Shown here piece after piece: positions 23,539-30,006 of a DNA stretch of 30,006 nt. Every line of letters starts with the position of its first letter. Position 1 is the first letter of the stretch. Position numbers and translations under genes: made by a program. Source of the stretch: Aestuariibius violaceus (GTDB taxonomy: Bacteria > Pseudomonadota > Alphaproteobacteria > Rhodobacterales > Rhodobacteraceae); assembly GCF_040779325.2 (NCBI RefSeq), contig NZ_JBFONT020000017.1, positions 1 to 30,006 of the forward strand, given 5' to 3'. A model generated the notes under the pieces. That model was not told where the DNA came from. It saw only the letters and a list, made by a program, of their open reading frames with translations, and searched no databases.

Positions 23539-24864
23539 CTACTCTCCGCCCGGTGATCCGTGGATGAGGCGGCGGCGCAGGATGCCCGAAAGCCAGTCCA
23601 TCACGATGACCATCAGGACGACGAGGATGATGTAGTAGGATACCTCCTCCCAATCCTTTTGAGTCTGCATAGCCTGGGTGAGGAGGAGGCCGATGCCGCC
23701 GCCGGTGATGGCGCCGATAATGGTGGCCGACCGGGTATTCGATTCGAAGAAGTAGAGGACCTGGGACAGCAGGACGGGCGTGATCTGCGGGAGGACGCCG
23801 AAGCGGTAGCGCTGGAGCGGCTTGGCGCCGGTGGACTGGACGCCCTCGATCTGCTTCTGGTCGACGTTTTCGAGGGCCTCGGAGAAGATCTTGCCGAAGC
23901 TGCCCGTATCGGTGACGAGGATCGCGAGGGCGCCGGTCATCGGGCCGGGGCCGAAGGCGCGGGCGAGCACGATCGTCCAGATGAGCGCATCCACGCCGCG
24001 GACGAAGTCGAAGATGCGGCGGGTGAGGCCGCGGATCAGCAGGACCGGCGTGAAGTTGCGCGCGGCGAGGAAGGCGAGCGGCAGCGCCACGATGGCCGCG
24101 CCGAACGTGCCGAGGAAGGCCATCAGGATGGTTTCGCCGATGGCCCAGAAGACCTCTGCATGGCGCCACATGGGGTTGTTCCAGAAATCGTTCCACGCGC
24201 CTGCGAGGTTCGGGCGGTCAGGGTCGATCTGGTCGCCGAAGAGGATCTGGCCCGGGCTGGTGCCGTGGTAGGGGCTGTCGAGGGTGAACCAGAACAGCTC
24301 CCACCCGCCGAAATAGCGGAAGACCTCTGTCCGGGAGCGGGTGAGGGTGAGGCGGCCGCCCTCGGTGCGGATCGCGATGCGGGCGCTGCTGGCGTTGATC
24401 CAGTCGGGGATGTCCTCGCCCAGGTTGGTGACGATATCGCGGCCGTCGAGGCGGGCCTCGAACGTGCCCCAATCGGGGATCTCGTAAATGACGCCGTTTT
24501 CGGGGAGGAAGGTGACGACGTGGCCGTCTTCGAGGTCGATGGTGACGGTTTCGCCGTCCTCGGTCACCCAGTCGGGGCGCTGGCCGTCCGGGTATTCGCC
24601 TTTGCGCTCGCCCTCGATGGCGTATTCGACACTGCCGGAGCGGTTGTCGCGGGTGATGTGGGTCTTGTAGCTCCAGCTGTCGGAGGCGAGCAGGACGGCG
24701 TTGTCGAGGCGGGCGCGTTCGGCGAGGCCGGGGATGTCGAAAGCGAAGAAGATGTAGCTGAAGTAGACCAGCAGCGCTGTCGGGATCGAGAAGGCGATGA
24801 GGCGCTTGCGGCGGATGAGCGCCGTCGCGCGGTCGCGGATCGGGGCGTCGGCCGCGATGCTCAT
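23539..24864 (-). CDS. phnE: Phosphonate ABC transporter permease PhnE (second, long)
   Basis: A 441-residue permease started at the ATG at 24864, overlapping the first phnE stop as ATGA. One membrane helix (residues about 20-40) is followed by some 190 residues of soluble, acidic, predicted periplasmic sequence, then the permease domain with the BPD-type loop EALENVDQKQIEGVQSTGA and further helices. The usual PhnE is about 270-290 residues, so the insert is large; paired PhnE proteins with one long member are known from Rhodobacterales. Frames running far upstream on this strand are only shadows of the first phnE. Confidence 0.87.
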   Translation of the reverse strand: MSIAADAPIRDRATALIRRKRLIAFSIPTALLVYFSYIFFAFDIPGLAERARLDNAVLLASDSWSYKTHITRDNRSGSVEYAIEGERKGEYPDGQRPDWVTEDGETVTIDLEDGHVVTFLPENGVIYEIPDWGTFEARLDGRDIVTNLGEDIPDWINASSARIAIRTEGGRLTLTRSRTEVFRYFGGWELFWFTLDSPYHGTSPGQILFGDQIDPDRPNLAGAWNDFWNNPMWRHAEVFWAIGETILMAFLGTFGAAIVALPLAFLAARNFTPVLLIRGLTRRIFDFVRGVDALIWTIVLARAFGPGPMTGALAILVTDTGSFGKIFSEALENVDQKQIEGVQSTGAKPLQRYRFGVLPQITPVLLSQVLYFFESNTRSATIIGAITGGGIGLLLTQAMQTQKDWEEVSYYIILVVLMVIVMDWLSGILRRRLIHGSPGGE

Positions 24865-25727
24865 AGGGCGCCCCCGTGGGTCAGACGGTTGCGGAAATAG
24901 CTCGAGATCTGGTCGAAGAAGACAATGGTGCCGAAGAGCAGGATGAAGATCGCGGCGCTTTCGTCGAAGCGGCCCTGGCCCCAGGTCATCGCGTTGCGCA
25001 GCTCGTAGCCGATGCCGCCTGCGCCGACGAAGCCGAGGATGGCGGAGGCGCGGACGTTGATCTCGAGCCGCAGCAGCGCGTAGCTGAGCCAGTTGGGCGC
25101 GACCTGGGGGATGACGCCGAGCGTCATCTGCTGGCCCCAGGTGGCGCCGGTGGAGCGCAGCCCTTCGACCGGCTTGAGGGACGCGTTTTCGTTGACCTCC
25201 GAGAAGAGCTTGCCGAGGGCGCCCGCGGTGTGGATCGCAATGGCGATCATCGCAGGCACCGGGCCGCCGCCCAGGACGAAGATCAGGACGAGGGCGATCA
25301 CGATTTCGGGGATCGCGCGCATGATGTCGGAGAGGCGCCGGAAGAGCGGGATGAGCGCTGCGGCGGGCGCAAAGCCGCGGGTCGAGAGCAGCGACAGGAG
25401 GATGCCTGCGGCGCCGCCGAGGAGCGTGGAGACCACGGCGATGTTGATCGTCTCGATCAGCGCGGGGAAGAAGTGGACCATGTGGCCGGGCAGTTGATCG
25501 GCCTTTTCCCACGCCTCGCCGAGGACCAGCGCGGGAAAATCGTCAAGCTGGGCGAGGCCGTCCCAGAAGCCGCCCGCATTGCGGCTGTCGGCCACCCAGA
25601 AGCCCGAGACCATCAGGAGGAGAAAGATCAGCAGCGTAAGGCCGCTATAGAGCCTGCGGCGCTGCACGAGCGCCATGTAGCTGCCGTAGCGGTCCGGCGG
25701 GGCCGGGGTGGAGGCGAGATCGGTCAT
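24861..25727 (-). CDS. phnE: Phosphonate ABC transporter permease PhnE (first)
   Basis: A 288-residue inner-membrane permease. One N-terminal helix (TLLIFLLLMVSGFWVA) is followed by the permease domain, with the EAA-type loop FSEVNENASLKPVEGLRSTGA that docks the PhnC ATPase, and a final helix block (SAAIFILLFGTIVFFDQISSYF). It forms a heterodimeric channel with the second PhnE (inference from pairing). The stop overlaps the downstream phnE start by four bases. It lies 50 bases after phnD, separated from it by a perfect hairpin. Confidence 0.9.
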   Translation of the reverse strand: MTDLASTPAPPDRYGSYMALVQRRRLYSGLTLLIFLLLMVSGFWVADSRNAGGFWDGLAQLDDFPALVLGEAWEKADQLPGHMVHFFPALIETINIAVVSTLLGGAAGILLSLLSTRGFAPAAALIPLFRRLSDIMRAIPEIVIALVLIFVLGGGPVPAMIAIAIHTAGALGKLFSEVNENASLKPVEGLRSTGATWGQQMTLGVIPQVAPNWLSYALLRLEINVRASAILGFVGAGGIGYELRNAMTWGQGRFDESAAIFILLFGTIVFFDQISSYFRNRLTHGGAL

Positions 25728-25736
25728 GGAACGGCG

Positions 25737-25765
25737 AAAGGCCCCAGAGCGCGTCCGGGGCCTTT
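25737..25765 (-). terminator. Attenuating hairpin between phnD and phnE
   Basis: AAAGGCCCC and GGGGCCTTT form a perfect 9-bp stem around an 11-base loop, starting 12 bases after the phnD stop. The run of T after the stem is only three bases, so termination may be partial. Hairpins placed after binding-protein genes commonly let phnD be expressed above the permeases, by 3'-end stabilisation or partial termination (family knowledge). The stem is symmetric and reads equally on the other strand. Confidence 0.6.
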
Positions 25766-25777
25766 CTGGGTGCCTGA

Positions 25778-26689
25778 TTATTCGGCTTTGGCCTTGCGGG
25801 CCTCGACGATCGAGACATAGGCCTCGTGCGTGATCGGGTCGAAGCCGAGCGTTTCACCGGCGGCGACCCCGTAGGCGCAGTCTTCGTCGCGGGCGTGCAG
25901 GCCGTCGACCAGGTCGGTCATCGTGGACTTCACGTCTTCGGGTAGCGCGGTGCGCAGGACGATCGGGCCTTCGGGGATCGGCTTGGACCGCCAGATCTCG
26001 ACCAGGTCGTTCATGTCGACGAGGCCCGCATCGACGGCCTTGCGCAGGGCGCCCGAGTTATAACCGTCTTCCCATTCGCCCTGGCCGTCGGCCCAGGTCA
26101 CACCGGCGTCGATGTCGCCGTTGCTGACCGCGACGATGGTCTGTTCGTGGCCGCCGGTGAAGGTGACGTCGCCGAAATAGGCGCCCGGTTCCATCGTGAT
26201 ATCCTCGCCTTCCTGGGGGATCTCGATAGAGGGGATCAAGTAGCCGGAGGTGGAGTTCGGGTCGCCGAAGCCGAAGACCTTGCCTTCCATGTCTTCCAGA
26301 GAGGTGACGCCAGCATCGCGGCGGGCGAAGCCGATCGAGTGATAGCCGTAGGAGCCGTCGAGGTTGATCTTGACGAGAACGGGTTCGACCGCCTCGGGAT
26401 CCTGCAGATAGATCGCCGCATAGGCCGAGGCGCCGAGCCAGGCCATGTCGAGCGTGCCGCCGAGCAGGCCCTGGATCACGCCGTTATAATCCGCGGGCGC
26501 AAAGAGGCGGGTCGGAACGCCCAGCGCCTCTTCCGTATAGACGCGCAGGCATTCGTAGCTGTTGAGCCGGTCCTGGGCGTTTTCGCCGCCGAGGATGCCG
26601 ATGCGGAATTCGTCGATCTCTTGCGCCTGAACCATCCCGACGGGGGCGATCATGGTGGTGGCCATGGCGAGGGTGAGCAGCTTTTTCAT
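25778..26689 (-). CDS. phnD: Phosphonate ABC transporter substrate-binding protein PhnD
   Basis: A 303-residue periplasmic binding protein. The signal peptide is residues 1-22 (MKKLL, hydrophobic core, VQAQ). The mature chain has EFRIGILGGENAQDRL, FAPADYNGVIQGLLGGTLDMAWLGASAYA and the aligned VTFTGGHEQTIVAVSNGDIDAGVTW, all typical of PhnD/PtxB-type proteins. It binds alkylphosphonates, with aminoethylphosphonate a common ligand. A strong ribosome site (GGAGAAAG) precedes the ATG. phnC ends 61 bases upstream and the phnE hairpin follows. Confidence 0.92.
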   Translation of the reverse strand: MKKLLTLAMATTMIAPVGMVQAQEIDEFRIGILGGENAQDRLNSYECLRVYTEEALGVPTRLFAPADYNGVIQGLLGGTLDMAWLGASAYAAIYLQDPEAVEPVLVKINLDGSYGYHSIGFARRDAGVTSLEDMEGKVFGFGDPNSTSGYLIPSIEIPQEGEDITMEPGAYFGDVTFTGGHEQTIVAVSNGDIDAGVTWADGQGEWEDGYNSGALRKAVDAGLVDMNDLVEIWRSKPIPEGPIVLRTALPEDVKSTMTDLVDGLHARDEDCAYGVAAGETLGFDPITHEAYVSIVEARKAKAE

Positions 26690-26750
26690 CTTGGTCTTTC
26701 TCCTGTTGGGCGCACCGCTGAGGTCGCGATGCCGATGAAAAACGGGGGGG

Positions 26751-27572
26751 TCAGACGATGGCCTTGGCCCTTTGCCGGGCGGCCTGATTGCGTCCGATGG
26801 CGTCGATGTCGGTGGAGGTCGCGTCTTCGGAGAAGTCGGCGCCCGCGCCGTAGATATCGCGGGCGACGCCGGTGGTGAGCTGTTCCGGCGTGCCGTCGAA
26901 GACGACGCGGCCGTCGCGCATCCCGATCACGCGGTCGCAATAGCGGCGCGCGGTGTCGAGGGTGTGGAGGTTGGCGATGACGAAGCGGCCATCCTCCTCG
27001 TGGATGCGGCGGAGCGCGTCCATCACGATCTGGGCGTTCATCGGGTCGAGCGAGGCGATGGGTTCGTCCGCGAGGATGATCTTCGGGTCCTGCATCAGCG
27101 CGCGGGCGATGGCGACGCGCTGTTGCTGCCCGCCCGACAGCGCCTCGGCGCGCTTGGGGGCCTGTTCGGCGATGCCGAGCCGGTCGAGGATGTCGATGGC
27201 GCGGTGGATGTCCTCGTCGGGGTAGAGGTTGAACATCGTGGCCAGCGTGGAACGTGTGTTGAGCGTGCCGTGCAGCACGTTCGAGACGACGTCCATCCGC
27301 GGGACGAGGTTGAACTGCTGGAAGATCATCGCGCAGTCCGATTGCCAGGCGCGCTTGGCGGCGCCTCTGAGCGTCGTGATCTCGCGTCCGTCGAAATGAA
27401 TACTACCAGATGTTGCGTCAGCCAGCCGGTTGACCATCCGTAGGAGCGTCGACTTGCCCGCGCCTGAGGCGCCGATGACGCCGATCATGCGCGGTTCTGT
27501 CAGTTCGAAGCTGACCTTGTCGACCGCGGTTTTGCTGCCGAACGTCTTGGTGAGATCGGTGACCGAAAACAT
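26751..27572 (-). CDS. phnC: Phosphonate ABC transporter ATP-binding protein PhnC
   Basis: A 273-residue ATPase and the first gene of the phn operon. Walker A is GASGAGKSTLL, the Q-loop is in MIFQQFNLVPR, the signature is LSGGQQQRVAIARAL, Walker B is IILADEPIASLDP and the switch His is in ANLHTLDTA. FNLVPRMDVVSNVLHG is a PhnC hallmark. C-terminal about 30 residues extend past the core. Regulation: a Pho-box-like repeat lies about 50-80 bases upstream (27613-27652), consistent with phosphate-starvation control by PhoB. No phnG-M C-P lyase genes are in the window. Confidence 0.92.
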   Translation of the reverse strand: MFSVTDLTKTFGSKTAVDKVSFELTEPRMIGVIGASGAGKSTLLRMVNRLADATSGSIHFDGREITTLRGAAKRAWQSDCAMIFQQFNLVPRMDVVSNVLHGTLNTRSTLATMFNLYPDEDIHRAIDILDRLGIAEQAPKRAEALSGGQQQRVAIARALMQDPKIILADEPIASLDPMNAQIVMDALRRIHEEDGRFVIANLHTLDTARRYCDRVIGMRDGRVVFDGTPEQLTTGVARDIYGAGADFSEDATSTDIDAIGRNQAARQRAKAIV

Positions 27573-27612
27573 ATGGAACCCTTGCCCTTCGGCGTCGGGT
27601 TAGGCCGGGCGG

Positions 27613-27652
27613 GATACCGTAAGATGACGGTTTGCCTAAACTTTTGTGACGG
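27613..27652 (-). promoter_or_regulatory. Putative Pho box upstream of phnC
   Basis: Reading the minus strand from 27652, CCGTCAC occurs at 27652-27646 and CCGTCAT at 27630-27624, exactly 22 bases apart, i.e. two turns of the 11-base repeat PhoB recognises (consensus CTGTCAT). The spacers are A/T-rich (AAAA, CAAA, CTTA). The middle unit (GTTTAGG) is poor. A -10-like TATCCC follows. The placement about 50 bases before the phnC start suits PhoB activation. Confidence 0.45.
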
Positions 27653-28074
27653 GCTGTGGGTGGCGTGCTGCGCAGAGGTGCCCTTGCCGGATAGCCTGCT
27701 TTCTTAAGCGAAGATTGACCGGGCGGACGGCGGGGTTCGGCGCCGCAACCCGGCCTGCCAAGCGAATCGCCCGTTAACGCAGCTTTTGAAGGGGGATCTG
27801 GCGTGTCGGCTTTCGGTCGGCATCGCGTCGGCTTTCTGTCGGACATTCAAACGCAACATCGCCCGGTAACGGACCGTTCTGCTGCAGCGCAGCGCAACAG
27901 GTGGCGCAGGGCTGTGGGGTCGGCCTAAGTGTTTCTTGAGGAACTATGGCAGAAGCTCCCGCGCTGGGACGGATGGTGAGGTTGGGAGGGAGGGCATCTG
28001 CGATGACCGGGGTGCGAGACATTGCTGCCGTTAGTCCAAGGTCGGCTTTCAAGCTGCCTAATGTAGTAGGCGGT
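27653..28074. other. Gene-poor stretch between phnC and the TetR gene
   Basis: About 420 bases without a supported coding sequence. Open frames exist (for example minus strand 27774-28052) but carry no family motif and look like chance or eroded sequence. The stretch holds the short direct repeats listed at 27805-28050. It is the right boundary of the GC-rich urt-phn block. Confidence 0.5.
27805..28050. repeat. Short direct repeats GTCGGCTTTC
   Basis: GTCGGCTTTCGGTCGG at 27805-27820 is repeated as GTCGGCTTTCTGTCGG at 27827-27842, one mismatch, 22 bases apart. A third partial copy (GTCGGCTTTC) lies at 28041-28050. They are non-coding as far as I can tell. They may be sites for a DNA-binding protein, given the two-turn spacing, or remains of an eroded repeat. 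Confidence 0.45.
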
Positions 28075-28671
28075 TTACTTTGTGGCGTAGACCGCTGCGG
28101 CGTTGGCAGCCGCGGCTAGTTGTTCCGCTGCAGCTTTGTCCAACGGGGAATGGTCGAACATCAGTCGGTACCACATGGTGCCAAACACGATATCGCAGAT
28201 CAGCTCAGGGTCCGTCTCCACCGGCAGCTCGCCTCGGCCGATGGCCTTTTCGACCAGAGACCTCACGTTTGCTCGCCTGCGCCGGACGAACACATCGCGC
28301 ACCGTCTCTGCAAAATCGTCATCTTGGAGTAGCTCGGCCGCAAGTGCGCGCATCAAGGGGCGCAATGTGGTCGAAACGGCAGCGAAAGTACCAGTTAGGA
28401 GCAGGGTCAGATCACCTTTGAAACTGCCTGAGTCAGGCAGTTCGATGGCCTGACCTGCTTTATGAGCGAGCACTTCCATGAACAGAGGTGCCTTGCCCTT
28501 CCACCATCGATAGATGGTCTGCTTGGCCACTCCGGCTTCCGCCGCGATCCGCTCTATGGTCGCCGCGGCATAGCCTTCGCACTCAAGAACGGTGAATGCC
28601 GCCCGCAAAATGGCGCCGTGGGTCTTGGTATCCCGGGGGCGACCACGGGTTGCCGATGGCTGTTCTATCAT
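28075..28671 (-). CDS. TetR/AcrR family transcriptional regulator
   Basis: A 198-residue repressor-type protein. The N-terminal helix-turn-helix is AATIERIAAEAGVAKQTIYRWWKGKAPLF, split here by the usual TetR core (residues about 38-65). The ligand domain has LMRALAAELLQDDDFAETVRD and VRRRRANVRSLVEKAIGRGE, the pattern of the TetR_C 11-type group. It diverges from the two exported-protein genes at 28773 and 29315; a perfect palindrome in the shared promoter is the likely operator. TetR genes normally repress themselves and the divergent genes until a ligand binds. The ligand is unknown. Confidence 0.92.
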   Translation of the reverse strand: MIEQPSATRGRPRDTKTHGAILRAAFTVLECEGYAAATIERIAAEAGVAKQTIYRWWKGKAPLFMEVLAHKAGQAIELPDSGSFKGDLTLLLTGTFAAVSTTLRPLMRALAAELLQDDDFAETVRDVFVRRRRANVRSLVEKAIGRGELPVETDPELICDIVFGTMWYRLMFDHSPLDKAAAEQLAAAANAAAVYATK

Positions 28672-28697
28672 ATGTCACTCTTTTCAGAATTTAATAA

Positions 28698-28711
28698 ACG
28701 CAACGTTGCGT
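28698..28711. promoter_or_regulatory. Probable TetR operator palindrome
   Basis: ACGCAACGTTGCGT is a perfect 14-bp palindrome midway between the divergent starts at 28671 and 28773. A second half-site-like CGTTGCG lies at 28751-28757, close to the 28773 start. TetR regulators bind such short palindromes in their divergent promoters. It directly abuts the candidate -35 element at 28713. Confidence 0.65.
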
Positions 28712-28712
28712 A

Positions 28713-28740
28713 TTTACAAGTCATGCGAGTCACCCATATA
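28713..28740 (+). promoter_or_regulatory. Candidate sigma-70-type promoter for the exported-protein pair
   Basis: TTTACA (28713-28718, five of six bases of the -35 consensus) and CATATA (28735-28740) are separated by 16 bases; TATACG at 28737 is an alternative -10 with 18-base spacing. The start codon follows about 33 bases later. Overlap with the adjoining palindrome would allow repression by the TetR protein. Confidence 0.4.
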
Positions 28741-28772
28741 CGAGACGTAGCGTTGCGAAATAAGAGGGCGAC

Positions 28773-29285
28773 ATGAACAGACTGACCACAGCACTGGCAG
28801 CCACCGCACTTTCGGTAACCGCAGCCATCGCACAGGAGACAGAAATGAACTTTGAGATTTCGGGCGGCTACGCCTTTGGAGAGACCCACGATATCATCGA
28901 CATGGAACAATCAGTCATTGCACGCGCGGGCCATTTGACCGGATCCTGGCAATTCAGGTTCGAGGACGAAGCCGGCTCAAGCGGCAACGCGCACCTGGAT
29001 GCTGCAACCCTGTTCCGCCTAACGCCAACCGGCCCGAATCTCAGCGGCATAATGCGCTTCCACATGCACGAAATCGACGGAAGCGCGCCCGGAACCGGAT
29101 GGCTCTACTTGTCTTACGACGCCACCCAGTTGCAGTTCGAAGGCTCTAGCACACGATTTGTCGTGGAAGGCACCTTCGTGGGCGGGACCGGTCGGTTCGA
29201 GGGGGCCACAGGCACACTTCGGGTCACCTCCATCAACGGATTCGATACGGGCGAGGGTCAGCTGATCCTCGCGGAAAACGACTAA
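28773..29285 (+). CDS. Small exported protein, allene-oxide-cyclase-barrel-like
   Basis: A 170-residue protein with a signal peptide (residues 1-20, ending AAIAQE). The mature part is beta-rich, with GHLTGSWQFRFEDEAGSSG, VVEGTFVGGTGRFEGATGTL and repeated aromatic/polar alternation. The GTFxGGTGRFxGATG segment is the mark of AOC-barrel/dirigent-like bacterial proteins, for which no general activity is established. A weak purine stretch (AAGAGGGCGAC) precedes the ATG. It is followed 29 bases later by a SnoaL-like gene with a strong ribosome site, so the two are probably co-transcribed under TetR control. Confidence 0.75.
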   Translation: MNRLTTALAATALSVTAAIAQETEMNFEISGGYAFGETHDIIDMEQSVIARAGHLTGSWQFRFEDEAGSSGNAHLDAATLFRLTPTGPNLSGIMRFHMHEIDGSAPGTGWLYLSYDATQLQFEGSSTRFVVEGTFVGGTGRFEGATGTLRVTSINGFDTGEGQLILAEND

Positions 29286-29314
29286 TCACCACTCAAATCG
29301 AAAGGAACTGAACC

Positions 29315-29785
29315 ATGCTCCGCAATACACTTGCAGCCGCAGCCATCGCCACCCTCACCACCGCCGCGCAGGCCCAGGACATCTTCCGCACACAGATTTC
29401 GCCCGACGGAAATCCGATAGACGCGGCCACCGTGCACGGATGGGTAGAAGCGTATTTCGAAGGCACCCGCAGCATGGATGCGGCCCAATGGGCGTCTGCC
29501 TTCGCTCCGGATGCCGTGCTGGATGACCCGGTCGGCTTTCCAGTCAAAGACACCCCAGAGGCTATCCTTGCGCAGGGTGAGGGGTTCGTGAGCGCCTTCC
29601 AGCAGATAGGCCTCTACGAGAGCTTCGTTCACGTGGTCGGAAACGAAGCGGTCGCCAAATGGCAGGGGCGAGGCACCACGCTGGATGGGGTAGAGATCAC
29701 CTTCGACGGGATCAACCACTTCACTTTCAATGAAGAGGGCCAAATCACCCTCCTGCGTGGGTTCTTCGCCCCTCCCGGACAATAA
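29315..29785 (+). CDS. Exported SnoaL-like / NTF2-fold protein
   Basis: A 156-residue protein with a signal peptide (about residues 1-19, ending AAQAQD) and a single NTF2-like domain: VEAYFEGTRSMDAAQWASAFAPDAVLDDPVGFP, then an internal strand pair (VGNEAVAKWQGRGTTLDG) and FDGINHFTFNEEGQITLLRGFF. This is the usual SnoaL_2 layout, a cavity fold seen in cyclases, isomerases and binding proteins; function cannot be read. AAGGAACTG before the ATG is a good ribosome site. A terminator follows the stop. The open frame on the opposite strand over this gene is a shadow. Confidence 0.82.
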   Translation: MLRNTLAAAAIATLTTAAQAQDIFRTQISPDGNPIDAATVHGWVEAYFEGTRSMDAAQWASAFAPDAVLDDPVGFPVKDTPEAILAQGEGFVSAFQQIGLYESFVHVVGNEAVAKWQGRGTTLDGVEITFDGINHFTFNEEGQITLLRGFFAPPGQ

Positions 29786-29801
29786 CGCACAGTCGAAAGC
29801 A

Positions 29802-29830
29802 AAAGGGCGGTCCCGAACGGAGCCGCCTTT
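29802..29830 (+). terminator. Terminator after the SnoaL-like gene
   Basis: AAAGGGCGGTCC pairs with GGAGCCGCCTTT around a short CGAAC loop; the stem has one bulged base on each arm. It begins 17 bases after the stop and is followed by CCTC, so the T tract is only the TTT closing the stem. It probably ends the two-gene unit. Confidence 0.55.
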
Positions 29831-29962
29831 CCTCGCGTTTACAATCAACAGCCCCCGATACCAGTCATTCGCTGCAACCTGACCAAAGAGCAAGGATCGG
29901 CGTATTTCGTTGAAGAACTCGTCCTTGATCGATGCGTAAGTCGCTGATTCAATTCTTTCCAT
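29831..29962 (-). pseudogene. Possible eroded IS3-like transposase end
   Basis: The minus-strand frame from the ATG at 29962 reads KDEFFNEIRRSLLFGQ followed by ANDWYRGLL. This loosely recalls the C-terminal DE-x-N-E...W-x2-x-YN region of IS3-type transposases. Beyond about 29830 the frame runs antisense through the SnoaL gene and loses any resemblance. The match is weak and no IS ends were seen. A GGGAGGA-like ribosome site precedes the ATG, so a short real gene cut by rearrangement is the alternative. Confidence 0.25.
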
Positions 29963-30006
29963 AGGGAGGAATTGGGGATGATGGGACCAAAGCAGGAAGC
30001 GCAGGC

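Noticed and set aside
23252..25512. Very long arginine/proline-rich open frames on the minus strand around the phnE genes
   Set aside because: They are frame shadows caused by high GC; composition is unnatural, and the phnE and acyltransferase frames explain the DNA.
23560..25820. Long plus-strand open frames antisense to the phnE genes
   Set aside because: Glu/Asp/Ala/Gly-rich low-complexity translations typical of antisense GC-rich genes, with no start signal or motif.
27774..28052. Minus-strand 92-residue frame between phnC and the TetR gene
   Set aside because: No domain, no convincing ribosome site, and it spans the direct repeats; treated as non-coding.
29282..29830. Long minus-strand open frame over the SnoaL-like gene
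   Set aside because: It mirrors the SnoaL gene, which has a signal peptide, a good ribosome site and family motifs; the antisense translation has no recognisable domain.

Overview
The window looks like the chromosome of an alphaproteobacterium, most probably a Rhodobacterales (Roseobacter/Rhodobacter-like) species. The grounds are high GC, dense gene packing with ATGA/GTGA start-stop overlaps, complete urtABCDE urea and phnCDEE phosphonate ABC transporter operons, periplasmic-glucan genes opgH/opgG, and a long-form GTP cyclohydrolase II. No rRNA, tRNA or CRISPR array was seen. All assignments come from reading motifs; no database search was run.

Left part (about 0.4-15.9 kb). A tightly coupled minus-strand operon (5606 down to 440) encodes a CDP-alcohol phosphatidyltransferase, an alkaline-phosphatase-superfamily membrane sulfatase/phosphoglycerol transferase, a UPF0104 flippase-like protein, a GT4 glycosyltransferase and an FkbM methyltransferase. 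Facing away from it are a cytochrome b561, opgH and a Tat-signal opgG. A convergent endonuclease/exonuclease/phosphatase protein follows. Then comes a plus-strand cluster (10297-15311): a PTPS/QueD-fold protein that has lost key catalytic residues, a SAM methyltransferase, a stand-alone RibD-type reductase, GTP cyclohydrolase II, a BchC-like medium-chain dehydrogenase without the usual zinc ligands, and an inositol-monophosphatase-family phosphatase. A second cytochrome b561 closes this part. The two lipid/glycan groups may make and decorate periplasmic glucans or a glycolipid. The PTPS-RibD-RibA group looks like an undescribed GTP-derived pterin or pyrimidine pathway and is the best candidate for a new system here.

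Middle (about 16.0-27.7 kb). A truncated IS transposase lies beside urtABCDE (plus strand), which meets the end of a minus-strand phnC-phnD-phnE-phnE-acyltransferase operon with a 4-base overlap. This block looks visibly richer in GC than its flanks. Neither urease nor C-P lyase genes are present. A Pho-box-like repeat lies upstream of phnC, and a perfect hairpin sits between phnD and phnE.

Right end (about 27.6-30.0 kb). A gene-poor stretch with short direct repeats precedes a TetR regulator, which diverges from two small exported proteins (an AOC-barrel-like protein and a SnoaL-like protein). A perfect 14-bp palindrome in the divergent promoter is the likely TetR operator.
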